Source: Nitrospinota bacterium
Lineage (GTDB): Bacteria; Nitrospinota; Nitrospinia; Nitrospinales; VA-1
DNA: 64,000 nucleotides
Direction of reading: 5' to 3'
Assembly: GCA_027619975.1 (NCBI GenBank)
Contig: JAQCGX010000002.1
Location: 62,001-126,000, forward strand
In this document: positions 18,332-26,823 of the stretch, piece after piece
How the letters are laid out: each line of letters begins with the position of its first letter
How positions within the stretch are numbered: position 1 is the first letter of the stretch
Position numbers and translations under genes: made by a program
Notes under the pieces: model-generated
The model's database searches: none
What the model saw: only the letters and a program-made list of their open reading frames with translations
Told to the model about the DNA's origin: nothing

Positions 18332-20608
18332 TTAGGATTCTTTGGGCTTGATCGGGGTAAGAATAGGGATGACGATGGGTTCGCCTAGCGAGAGGGAATG
18401 AATGTCCTTCTCCGGGTTGTAACTGCTTAAAAGCCAAAAGGGAATAAAGTTCATGTCATTGCATATTTCCCACAAAGTTTCTCCCTTTTTCACCTTACGG
18501 ATTACCAACTTGTCGACCTGATAATTGCTGAAAAAGTCATCTTGAATCGCCTTATGAAACTCCTGTCTGCGTTCCATAAATTTTTCAGGATCAGTTTTTG
18601 TGAAGGGAACCTTAATTTTGGCGTGCACCGGAATTTGTGAGTTGCGGCGAAGATTGTTTGCCCTCCGTACCCGACTGACCGACAATTGAGCCCATTCCGC
18701 GTAATGGCTGAGTGTCTCATCAAAATCAACAGTGATTTCTCCCATGCGGGACTCTTTGTTTGATTCGGACTTAAACTTTACAGGTAAGAAAGCAGGCCGG
18801 TTTTTGTTCATCTTGTAATCCTGCGAAGTCAAGTTCGCAAATTTTACCTTCACATCGGGGCGCGTTTGAGATTTTGCTTCAATCACCTGATCCAATTTGT
18901 CATTTTGATTTATTTTGGCAATTACGTCATTTTCCTTATTTTCCTTCAATTCAAGCTTTGCAGTTTCGAAATTGGAATTTTCATTAAGGGCACTCCGTGA
19001 ACTTTCGGGTTCGGTAATCGTATTGCTGGCTTCGGCCACAACCATGCTTTCGCGAATCAACAGTTTTTGTCCCGGATAAAGCGAGTTCGGATTTTTTATT
19101 TCATTTAACCGCGCAATTTCTGCACTGTTGGTTTTAAATCGTTTAGCGATCTTGCTCAATTTATCATTTTTCTGGACTCGATAAGAACCTGTGCTAACTT
19201 GTTCCATTTCCTTAGCCGGCGCCTTTGCTTCCATCACTTGAAAGGACTCGTTTATTTGCTGACCTTTGGCCTCTGGCAATTTGAGAACTTTACCGACATA
19301 AATCCTGTTTCTTAGCCCAATCCCATTTCGTTGTTTTAAATTTTGAACCGAAGTGCCAAAACGCATAGCAAGACCAGACAATGTGTCACCTTGCTGAACG
19401 GTGTACCATTTTGATCGAATTTGTTGGTCGTATTTTTCCGAAGTCGCTATTTTTTGGTAAATGGGTCTGAGATTGTCAAATTCTCTAGCGGGTGCTTTAA
19501 ACACAAACCCTCTTGGAATCCTTTTTTGTCCAGTGATAACGGGTGTGCGCAGCGCGGGGTTGGATTTCGCTATTTCTTCTCGACCCATTCCAAATTGATC
19601 CATTACAGTGGAAATATGGACATAGTCATCAAAGCGCACTGAAACATACTTTAACGGCTCGGCCCTGGTGACATTGGGGAAATACTTTGTGGCGTTGTTG
19701 GAGACATGCAGAGCCGCAAGGAACTCGGCGTAAAAGTTTCTCGAAGCGAAGCCGAAGGTTCGACTTTTATATTTATTGACGATAGTGGCGATATTAGCCC
19801 CAAATTTTTGCTTTGCCAGCATCATTCCCCGGGTCCCATGGTTATAGGCAGTTATGGCAAGGGGCCAGCTTTTCAGCTGCTCAAAATTATGTGTTAATAA
19901 TTTTGCGGCGGCGTGAGTGGAAAGAATAGGGTCTCGTCTTTCGTCAACATCGTATCCAACCCGCATAAAAAGTCTTCCAGTACCACGAGTAAATTGCCAA
20001 ATTCCCGCAGCCCCTGCGCTTGAATAAGCCCCTTCATGGAAGGATGACTCCACATGAGGAAGTGCGCCTAATTCCTTGGGAAGGTTGTAATCTTTTAAAA
20101 TTTTATTTATTTCGTTCATGTATTTGCCAGAACGAAATATCCCCCGTTCAAATCGATCTTTTTGCCCTATCTGGGAACGGATGTTTCCTGAAGCCTGGTA
20201 AAACCCGCCTTTCACCAAATCGTGAATACGCTTTTCTTCCCCTGTGAGGATGGTTATGTTCTTTTTGCTGGCTAGTTTTCGCAGTATTTCTTTATATTTA
20301 TCTTTAACCTTGCGTAACTTATTGTCTTTTGCCCGATTGGACAAAGATTGGCCGCCAAGATAGACGACTTCGTATATCACATCCAGATTCTCGATGTCAT
20401 GCACAACGGCATAATCTGATGGATATTCTGAATAGATTTTTTTCCAGAAATCGACCTGTTTTTCCAATCCTGGAGGAACTGAAAAATCGTAATCTGACAG
20501 GGTATGAACACTTCCGGGAGTATTTCCCAGGGCCTGGGAAAAGGTAACAAAAAATATGAATGTGGCGAGAATGCAGGCAAGTACTTTAAAATAAAGCGAT
20601 TTCACCAA
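18332..20608 (-). CDS. mltD: Membrane-bound lytic transglycosylase D with LysM repeats
   Basis: A 758-residue exported enzyme: hydrophobic N-terminus (residues 8-28), then a lytic transglycosylase domain with the catalytic Glu187 in ALPHVESSFHEGAYSSAGA and GIWQFTRGTGR just after it. The C-terminal half has four LysM-like peptidoglycan-binding repeats, beginning at YTVQQGDTL, YRVQKNDKL, ITVDFDETL and RKVKKGETL. Starts may be TTG 20608 or the adjacent GTG 20605. It cleaves peptidoglycan without hydrolysis. No lipobox is seen, unlike E. coli MltD, so it is probably periplasmic or held by its N-terminal helix. It lies downstream of a flagellar gene group. Confidence 0.9.
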   Translation of the reverse strand: MVKSLYFKVLACILATFIFFVTFSQALGNTPGSVHTLSDYDFSVPPGLEKQVDFWKKIYSEYPSDYAVVHDIENLDVIYEVVYLGGQSLSNRAKDNKLRKVKDKYKEILRKLASKKNITILTGEEKRIHDLVKGGFYQASGNIRSQIGQKDRFERGIFRSGKYMNEINKILKDYNLPKELGALPHVESSFHEGAYSSAGAAGIWQFTRGTGRLFMRVGYDVDERRDPILSTHAAAKLLTHNFEQLKSWPLAITAYNHGTRGMMLAKQKFGANIATIVNKYKSRTFGFASRNFYAEFLAALHVSNNATKYFPNVTRAEPLKYVSVRFDDYVHISTVMDQFGMGREEIAKSNPALRTPVITGQKRIPRGFVFKAPAREFDNLRPIYQKIATSEKYDQQIRSKWYTVQQGDTLSGLAMRFGTSVQNLKQRNGIGLRNRIYVGKVLKLPEAKGQQINESFQVMEAKAPAKEMEQVSTGSYRVQKNDKLSKIAKRFKTNSAEIARLNEIKNPNSLYPGQKLLIRESMVVAEASNTITEPESSRSALNENSNFETAKLELKENKENDVIAKINQNDKLDQVIEAKSQTRPDVKVKFANLTSQDYKMNKNRPAFLPVKFKSESNKESRMGEITVDFDETLSHYAEWAQLSVSRVRRANNLRRNSQIPVHAKIKVPFTKTDPEKFMERRQEFHKAIQDDFFSNYQVDKLVIRKVKKGETLWEICNDMNFIPFWLLSSYNPEKDIHSLSLGEPIVIPILTPIKPKES

Positions 20609-20840
20609 AAGAACCGTCCTTTTATGGAATGGTTTGAAGGATAATTAAGGCCAATTTGTTTTTCTATTTTTGGACGGTTAAGGCAAAAAAATGAGCCAAA
20701 CTGGAACATCATTCGCCCTTCCTCCATTCACCCCAAAAAGACATAAGCCCTTTGATTTTAAAAGGATAACAGACATGGCGCGTCCGAGTCAAGTCAATTT
20801 TATTTTTTTCAGGAAGGTTGTGTTTGTAGCCTCCCATAAA

Positions 20841-21152
20841 TCAGTATTTTTTGAGTTTAAGAGGGTCTGATGTTTTGGGATAATTTTTATTAATCTGGTA
20901 GACAAATGCCAGTAATTCCGCCACAACGTGGTAAACGGTGGGTGGAATGTCCTGGTTAACCTCAATTTGGGAAAGAACCTCAACCAGGTCAGGATCTTCT
21001 TTTATTGGAATATTGTGTTTTTTTGCCAGAGCAATAATATTTGCTGCGATCTGGCCTTTCCCTTTGGCGGTTATTTTTGGGGCAAGATCACTGAAGGAGT
21101 TGTACCGCAAGGATACGGCAGATTTAGGACGCTTGAAGTCGTTTTTTTTCAT
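20841..21152 (-). CDS. FlhB C-terminal-domain-like protein
   Basis: A 103-residue protein matching the cytoplasmic C-terminal domain of the flagellar export switch FlhB (AVSLRYNS, APKITAKGKGQIAANIIALAKKHNIPIKEDPDLVEVLSQIEVNQDIPPTVY are its characteristic segments). It lacks the membrane domain and lacks the NPTH autocleavage loop, as do stand-alone FlhX/YlqH proteins. Its ATG overlaps the end of the FliK-like gene by 4 nt, so the two are coupled, fitting joint roles in hook-length control and substrate switching. Confidence 0.88.
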   Translation of the reverse strand: MKKNDFKRPKSAVSLRYNSFSDLAPKITAKGKGQIAANIIALAKKHNIPIKEDPDLVEVLSQIEVNQDIPPTVYHVVAELLAFVYQINKNYPKTSDPLKLKKY

Positions 21153-22660
21153 GTCGTGACATCGACCAGTTGAGATGTGAGGCCCATCAGTACTTCAGGC
21201 AAATCATTAACAGGGTGCATATCTATTTTGTCTTGCACGCAGCAGGCGAGGTGCGCCTTAAATCCGAGTTCGTCGAGCCGCGATTCGAAATCCTGAGCAT
21301 GGGTGTTTATAAAATCGGCAATGGATTGGTTTTCTACAGTCATCTTTAAGGATAATTGGGATTTCACTATTTGACTGTCAACACGAAGATTGCCTAAATT
21401 CGAAAGGTTGAGAAGAAATACCAGATTATAGTTCTGCTTGGATTTGCCTTTATTACCTTCTTCTTCATCCTGTGAGGGACGGATATAAAGTTTGATCGTC
21501 GGGTCGCCGTTTGCATAGGGGTTGGGAATTTGCAGTAAGAGAGGTTGACCTTCCTGTTTCGCCAGTTGATTGGTCAGTTGGTGCAATTCAATATTGTCCA
21601 CTGCCTGGCGAAAAATCTGAGTCGTGTCTTTTAATGCTTGTGATTGTGGAGAAGAACCGCTTTTTTGTAAACTTTGGTTTTCAAGTTTCTGTATCATTTC
21701 CAGAAGCAGGCCTTTAAGATCCCTGTTAAGTTCCAGTCCTTTTGCCGATTCGAAATTTGCCCCTTTCTCCAGAAAATGTTTTACTTTGGCTTCATAATCC
21801 ACTCCAGATAAATTGACCTGTTCTTTAACCATTTGGGCGCTGGGTATTTTTTCGGTCCCCGAGGTCAATGTTTGAATCGTTTGCTCCAGCCTTGCCAATG
21901 CCTCCTTCCCTGCAATTTTAAATAACTCGTTTCCTGGGGGCAAATCGCTGACTACAGTGGTGAGTTTATTGACCATCTCCCCAAAGGGCTGGCGTATGGA
22001 CAGGTAGGGTTTTACCACTCCAGGGTCCACCCGGCTGATGACCGCACCGTCGGTTTGAGCGAGGCGAAACGATCCATTTTCAGTTTGTTGGGCAATGACG
22101 GGTATTTGATCTCCAGGTTTCAAGGGCTGAGAACCTTGCGTTGTAACAATAAAATTTCTATTGTTCAGCTGGATAATAGCGGTATCAGGGTCCAAAACTT
22201 GTTTTACCGGAATCTGGTAGACCTTTCCCAAATCCAGTTTTAAAAACTCCAGATTGGTTTTTGCAAAGATGGAAATGGGCGAGCTGGGTCTGGAGGAGAG
22301 AGTAACATCCTGTTTTACTTCCCTACCTGAAGTGTCATTGACAGCCTTTGCCGGATTATGGGCAATGACCGCGCCAGAATTACTGACGATTTTAAACTCC
22401 GGAATGGGGGTGAGTTGTTTCACCTGGGCCGTGAGAGTTTGTCCAACTTTAAAGGAAAGGTTTCCTTCGACAATTAATTTTTGTTTTCCAAAGTCGAGCT
22501 GGGATTTTCCATCGGAAAACACTTGCACCACCTGTCCCTTGAGGAACTGGCCGATATTTAGCTGCTGGATGAATTTTTGAGGGAGTGAAGATAAACCTTC
22601 AGATGAACCCTCACTGGTGAGGATTTTGAGAACGTTTGATGGTAATTGATCGACTTGCAA
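21149..22660 (-). CDS. FliK-like flagellar hook-length control protein
   Basis: A 503-residue protein with no signal peptide. The N-terminal 200 residues are Q-, P- and T-rich beta segments (LKGQVVQVFSDGKSQLDFGKQKLIVEG), the middle is low-complexity, and the C-terminal 120 residues have the FliK-C look: LVFLLNLSNLGNLRVDSQIVKSQLSLKMTVENQSIADFINTHAQDFESRLDELGF. FliK measures the hook and triggers the export switch through FlhB, consistent with the FlhB-tail gene coupled directly downstream. Start taken at TTG 22660, six bases after a GGAG. Confidence 0.78.
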   Translation of the reverse strand: MQVDQLPSNVLKILTSEGSSEGLSSLPQKFIQQLNIGQFLKGQVVQVFSDGKSQLDFGKQKLIVEGNLSFKVGQTLTAQVKQLTPIPEFKIVSNSGAVIAHNPAKAVNDTSGREVKQDVTLSSRPSSPISIFAKTNLEFLKLDLGKVYQIPVKQVLDPDTAIIQLNNRNFIVTTQGSQPLKPGDQIPVIAQQTENGSFRLAQTDGAVISRVDPGVVKPYLSIRQPFGEMVNKLTTVVSDLPPGNELFKIAGKEALARLEQTIQTLTSGTEKIPSAQMVKEQVNLSGVDYEAKVKHFLEKGANFESAKGLELNRDLKGLLLEMIQKLENQSLQKSGSSPQSQALKDTTQIFRQAVDNIELHQLTNQLAKQEGQPLLLQIPNPYANGDPTIKLYIRPSQDEEEGNKGKSKQNYNLVFLLNLSNLGNLRVDSQIVKSQLSLKMTVENQSIADFINTHAQDFESRLDELGFKAHLACCVQDKIDMHPVNDLPEVLMGLTSQLVDVTT

Positions 22661-22699
22661 GGAAAACTCCGTTTTTCCCCGAAAAAATTAAAAAAGAAA

Positions 22700-23164
22700 T
22701 CACTTGCGTAAGCTGAGAACGAGTTCAATTTCTCCCAAAGGAAGATTGATTTTGTCTGCTATTTCTCGCGGGCTAAACCCTTCAGCGGATAATTTCAACG
22801 CCTTGCCATATTTATCATTTATCCAGGGTTCCTGAAATTTCTGGTTGATGCTTTGAGAAGAATATCCGGCTGACTTTACTTCCTCCAGGAGTGCCATGAG
22901 GGCTTTTTTTTCATTTTCCATCACCTGAGTTAGCGTGAACAGGTCTTTATGCCTGGATTCAACGTTTTCTAAAATCCGGTCAGACAATTTGTGCCCTTCC
23001 AGCACCATCTTTTGCAGTGCAACTTCAAAAGCGGCCAATTCATTCTTCTGGGATTCCCAGCCCCTGGCGAATTGTTCTTTTTTTCTGAATCGAAGAACGC
23101 AGTAACCGGCACTAACAGCGAAAAGGATATTTAGAAAGATTTGCAGGAGAACCCAGTTATTCAT
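22700..23164 (-). CDS. Small membrane-anchored DUF2802/SwrB-like protein
   Basis: A 154-residue protein: one N-terminal transmembrane helix (residues 4-24), a coiled coil, and a C-terminal GFSPREIADKINLPLGEIELVLSLRK helix-turn-helix-like segment, the arrangement of DUF2802/DUF6115 proteins found in flagellar gene clusters. It sits directly upstream (in transcription) of the FliK-like gene. A role in flagellar biogenesis is inferred from context. Biochemical role unknown. Confidence 0.65.
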   Translation of the reverse strand: MNNWVLLQIFLNILFAVSAGYCVLRFRKKEQFARGWESQKNELAAFEVALQKMVLEGHKLSDRILENVESRHKDLFTLTQVMENEKKALMALLEEVKSAGYSSQSINQKFQEPWINDKYGKALKLSAEGFSPREIADKINLPLGEIELVLSLRK

Positions 23165-23171
23165 AAAAAAA

Positions 23172-23501
23172 CTAAATCATCACGTTGATGGTTCCACCCT
23201 GATTTTCTTCCAATGCTGACATTTTCCTTTTATAAGCTTCATCTTCAGAATCCAAATCAGGCTTTTTATTTTTCTTTCGGAATTGATTCGCTCCAGACCC
23301 ATCAGGATCAACATTATTGGATTGATTGGAGAGCTCTGAGTTTTGAACGGATAACCGTTTCAACTCATCGGAGATTTTTCTTTCTTCATTTTGATGCTGA
23401 CCGTTGGCATGGGGAAGGTTTTGCAGGTTATGCTGGACTTTCTCAGTGGCTGTCCCCATCTGCACGATGTGTTGGATATTGACTGGTGAGATTCCCGACA
23501 T
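23172..23501 (-). CDS. Uncharacterised small hydrophilic protein in the flagellar group
   Basis: A 109-residue, highly charged protein rich in N, Q, E and K, ending IMV-like in GGTINVMI. No membrane segment or known domain. It is 7 nt upstream of the DUF2802-like gene and shares its strand. Its low-complexity, disordered character is common for proteins encoded near FliK. I cannot assign a function. Confidence 0.6.
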   Translation of the reverse strand: MSGISPVNIQHIVQMGTATEKVQHNLQNLPHANGQHQNEERKISDELKRLSVQNSELSNQSNNVDPDGSGANQFRKKNKKPDLDSEDEAYKRKMSALEENQGGTINVMI

Positions 23502-23831
23502 ATTAGCTAACTCACTGTTTTAATATCAATTATATTACTATACGTGTTCACATGGAATTGTCAAGGTCCCGGGGGACGGCTGCAAACCCAATAACTATTA
23601 TCTTTTCGGGGATTAACGATAAAAACTTAACAGAAAATAAAGCAGTAATACTGCTCCCGTTTATTGTAATTAAATTGCTCTATTGTTGAAGTCTTTAATG
23701 CAGCGATCCGAAGAAAAAACTGGATGTACAGGCGGGCTTCACGTTATTAAATAGTTATGGTTTTAAATAGCCAGGTGGTGCTGGTTTGGGTGTTTATTAA
23801 AAACTGCTAGAGGATGGTAAGGAAGGAAATG
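23502..23831. other. Intergenic stretch between fliL and the small flagellar genes
   Basis: 330 bp of AT-rich DNA with no convincing reading frame on either strand. A 6-bp perfect hairpin, AGCAGT-AAT-ACTGCT (about 23641-23655), is followed on the minus strand by T-rich sequence and could be a weak terminator for fliL. The rest is presumably the promoter region of the gene at 23501. No known regulatory motif is recognised. Confidence 0.5.
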
Positions 23832-24459
23832 TCACTTAATCACAAACTGGGTGAATACCACATCATTAACGGTTCCAGTCCCTGCGAGAAGAAGGGGGTT
23901 GACTGAAACCAGGATTTCTTTTTTGATTATTTCTTCAATATTTCCTTTATTGAGAAAATATTCCTTCGGGCTTTTCCGGGTTAATATTGTGTAAATATTT
24001 TTTCGAATATTTGGGAGACTTTTCTCTATTTCATTGTTCAGGGTACTGTTGCTTAATATGAAATGAGGGGTCAGGGAAATAAAATGACCCGTCTCTGTAT
24101 TACCTGATTTGAGGGGAAGGAAAAAAGGTTGTAAAGCATATATATTAACTTTATTAAAAGTAGGCTTGACAGCTTCAACTGGAGGGAGAGCGGAAACGGC
24201 TTCCTCGACCTTTGCTTCCTTCGGAGAGGACGAAGAAAGAAAATAGTAAGTTCCGGCCGCCGATGCAAGCAACAACAGGATTCCTCCACCCACCACAATC
24301 CAGAATTTCTTGCTAAATAGAAAACGGCTGCCTTTGTCTGGTGGTTCTGCTGCCTTTGCGCCCTCTTCCGGGGGGGTCCGTGGCTTCTAGCAGACGTTCA
24401 AGCTCTTCAGCTTCTTGAGCACTGGGATCTAATTCTTCAGCTTCTTCAGCTTGCGCCAT
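23832..24459 (-). pseudogene. fliL: FliL-like flagellar basal-body protein, frameshifted at a C7 tract
   Basis: Two frames join into one FliL-like gene. The first begins with ATG at 24459 (MAQAEEAEELDP, an acidic repeat-like head); the second covers a hydrophobic segment (VVGGGILLLLASAAGTYYFL, transmembrane) and the periplasmic domain with ETGHFISLTPHFIL and the terminal NDVVFTQFVIK, as in FliL. A run of seven G on the plus strand (24370-24376) separates them; with six bases the frame would be continuous. FliL supports stator function at the flagellar motor. The break could be a sequencing error, a real mutation or slipped-strand phase variation. The call as fliL is fairly sure, the status is not. 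Confidence 0.75.
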
Positions 24460-24502
24460 GACAGAGTCCTTGTGACCATTGAAATTCTGTATTGATCTGG
24501 AT

Positions 24503-25108
24503 TCAGAGCGTTGTTTTTAATTCAGTATATAATTTTTGAACCTTGGCTTTGAAGTCTTCATGGTTGCCATCATTTTGTAAAATGTAGTCGGCATGCTTAA
24601 CTTTTTCTTCCTGAGGCATTTGATTTTGAATTCTCAATGTGGCTTCCTCGCGGGTCAAGGTGCTACGCTTCATTGCCCGGCGAATCAAACTTTCTTGATC
24701 GCAGGTGACCACAATCACCTTATCTACCTTTTTTAAATTGCCTGATTCTATTAAAAGTGCGGCGTCGATAATAACGACGGATTGAGGGTCATCTTTAAAA
24801 ATTTGCCCGCAAAGCCTCATCTCTTCCGCAAAAACTTTGGGATGAAGTATGTTCTCAAGCAATATTTTTTTGCTTTTGTCGCTAAATACGATATTGGCCA
24901 GTCTGGTGCGGTCTATCGTTTGATCCTCATTTAAAATCGCTTTCCCAAAAGTGTGGGTTATTTCTTCCCAGGCAGGTTGGTTGGGGAGAACCAGTTCCCG
25001 GCAGATAGCATCCGCATCGATAATACTGGCGCCCAGTTCTTTAAGTATGGAGGCCGCAGTCGTTTTTCCGGAACCCATACTGCCGGTAAGACCCACAATC
25101 AAACCCAT
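24503..25108 (-). CDS. coaE: Dephospho-CoA kinase
   Basis: A 201-residue P-loop kinase for the last step of CoA synthesis. The Walker A loop GLTGSMGSGKTT is at the very N-terminus, followed by the DADAICRELV segment and LVxx-type VVIIDAALLIESG and the RRAMKRSTLTREEATLRIQNQMPQEEK lid. An upstream in-frame TTG (25135) exists, but ATG 25108 gives the normal family N-terminus and has AGGTGA eight bases before it. Confidence 0.95.
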   Translation of the reverse strand: MGLIVGLTGSMGSGKTTAASILKELGASIIDADAICRELVLPNQPAWEEITHTFGKAILNEDQTIDRTRLANIVFSDKSKKILLENILHPKVFAEEMRLCGQIFKDDPQSVVIIDAALLIESGNLKKVDKVIVVTCDQESLIRRAMKRSTLTREEATLRIQNQMPQEEKVKHADYILQNDGNHEDFKAKVQKLYTELKTTL

Positions 25109-25153
25109 CGTTGTTTCACCTATTCTCAACCTCAAATAGCACTGTTCTTTTAC

Positions 25154-26011
25154 TCACTTCAGCGACTGTAAAAGCTCATCATAAAGCCGGATCAATTTTT
25201 GCGTCATGGGGCCGGGTTTGCCGTCTCCAATCGTTCTACCATCCAATTGGGTGACAGGCATGATTTTTTTAATGGTTCCTGTGAGAAATAATTCATCGGC
25301 TTTTTCCAGGGCTTCCGCGGGCCATTGCCCCTCCTCCACGGTAACACCATTTTCTTGCGCAAGTTGAATGACCTTTTCGCGGGTGATTCCGGAGAGAATT
25401 CCACAGTCAAGGGAAGGCGTCAGGATTCTTTCTCCCTGGACAAAAAATATGTTGCTGGTGGTGCATTCGGTCAAATAGCCGGAGGGACTTAACATCAAGG
25501 CATCTTTGGCTCCAAGCCGGTTTGCCTCCATTTTAGCTAGAACGTTGTTAAGATAATTCCCCGTTTTCATGCCTGGATTTAAAGCTTCTTTTGGATTTCT
25601 TTTGATGGAAACCAGGGCGATTTTGATTCCATCCTTATAGTTTTCAGGTGGGTATTCTTTGATTTTGGTCACATAAATGACAACATTGGGTTTTTGACAC
25701 GTGGATGGATCGATATCAAGGTCTCCTATCCCGCGAGTCACAACAATACGAACATACGACTCTTTGTTGCCGGCGGCCTGGAGTGTTTTATCGACTTCCC
25801 GAGCAAACCAATTCTGGTCATAAGGAATTGTCAATGAGAGGCCACTGGCCGAATTTAATAGTCGCTTGAAATGATCTTCAAAAAAGGCAGGTTTGTTATG
25901 ATGAGTAAAAAGCACTTCATACACACTGTCACCAAACAAAAAACCGTGATCAAAAACGGAGATGTGTGCATCATCTTCAATGTTACTGTTAAAATTTATT
26001 TTAGTCGTCAT
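25154..26011 (-). CDS. Class IV PLP-dependent aminotransferase (BCAT / D-amino-acid type)
   Basis: A 285-residue fold-type IV enzyme. Conserved segments include the N-terminal DHGFLFGDSVYEVL, the PLP lysine region MKTGNYLNNVLAKMEANRLGAKDALML, the GYLTECTTSNIFFV motif, and the GILSGITREKVIQLA helix. Family members are branched-chain aminotransferase, D-alanine aminotransferase and aminodeoxychorismate lyase; the sequence alone does not separate them with certainty. It is 45 nt upstream of coaE on the same strand. Confidence 0.85.
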   Translation of the reverse strand: MTTKINFNSNIEDDAHISVFDHGFLFGDSVYEVLFTHHNKPAFFEDHFKRLLNSASGLSLTIPYDQNWFAREVDKTLQAAGNKESYVRIVVTRGIGDLDIDPSTCQKPNVVIYVTKIKEYPPENYKDGIKIALVSIKRNPKEALNPGMKTGNYLNNVLAKMEANRLGAKDALMLSPSGYLTECTTSNIFFVQGERILTPSLDCGILSGITREKVIQLAQENGVTVEEGQWPAEALEKADELFLTGTIKKIMPVTQLDGRTIGDGKPGPMTQKLIRLYDELLQSLK

Positions 26012-26088
26012 GGTTTAAACCCCATCAGGTAATTTTGTATTTGAATATCAGGCAGGCAGGGAATGGCAAATAGAAATGTCAAACCATA

Positions 26089-26787
26089 TCAATTGCTAGA
26101 GGACCCCTTTTTTTTATCCAGGGATAAAAGAATGTCTTTCAGTTTATTTTCATCCTCATCAGTGTATTTATCCTGAGGTTCTCCCTTTAAACCTTCAGAG
26201 TTTGCACTGCCGTTGGTTCTACTTTTCAGGTCTTGAGCCAGTTTATCGAGGCCTTTCCAGGCGCCAATATTCTCCTTAACTTCGCTCAAATTAATTTTTG
26301 GAAAACTTTCAATTAAGCTTTCGCTATTCACTCCGCGAGCCACAACCTGAGATAAATTGTTCAAATGGGGAGCAAAAATAGATCCACGAGTGATGTCAGT
26401 ATTCAATTCCGGGAAAAACCGAAGCGGAAACATTAGGATAATTAAAATGACAACGCCTTTAACGACCCCAAGAATGCCACCAAATACCCTGTCAAGTGCA
26501 GACAAACCTGGGGCGGAATGAATCAGCTTCTTTATGAGTTTGCCCACTAAAGAAATGCCAACAACTCCGGCAATAAAAATAAGACCAAAACTGATTATTT
26601 CAGATGCTGTGGTGTTCGAAATATATTGTTTAAGGGTAATAGATAAGTCTGCACGGTAGTTCATGGCCAAAAAGTATCCACCGATATAGGCCAGTACCGA
26701 GAATATTTCCCGCACCATTCCACGGATGATGGAGAACACAAGGCTGATACTCAAAACGATTATGACAAGGGAATCAAACAGGGACAT
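26089..26787 (-). CDS. CvpA-family membrane protein
   Basis: A 232-residue protein with four transmembrane helices in the first 155 residues (LVIIVLSISLVFSIIRGMVREIF opening, typical of colicin-V-production proteins) followed by a hydrophilic tail rich in S, N, K and D. The family is membrane-embedded and linked to biofilm, stress and peptidoglycan phenotypes, with no agreed biochemical role. Downstream is the aminotransferase gene, upstream the Slt gene. Confidence 0.85.
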   Translation of the reverse strand: MSLFDSLVIIVLSISLVFSIIRGMVREIFSVLAYIGGYFLAMNYRADLSITLKQYISNTTASEIISFGLIFIAGVVGISLVGKLIKKLIHSAPGLSALDRVFGGILGVVKGVVILIILMFPLRFFPELNTDITRGSIFAPHLNNLSQVVARGVNSESLIESFPKINLSEVKENIGAWKGLDKLAQDLKSRTNGSANSEGLKGEPQDKYTDEDENKLKDILLSLDKKKGSSSN

Positions 26788-26823
26788 AAATTTCTACTTA
26801 ATACACAAGAAGTTTGTAGTTAT

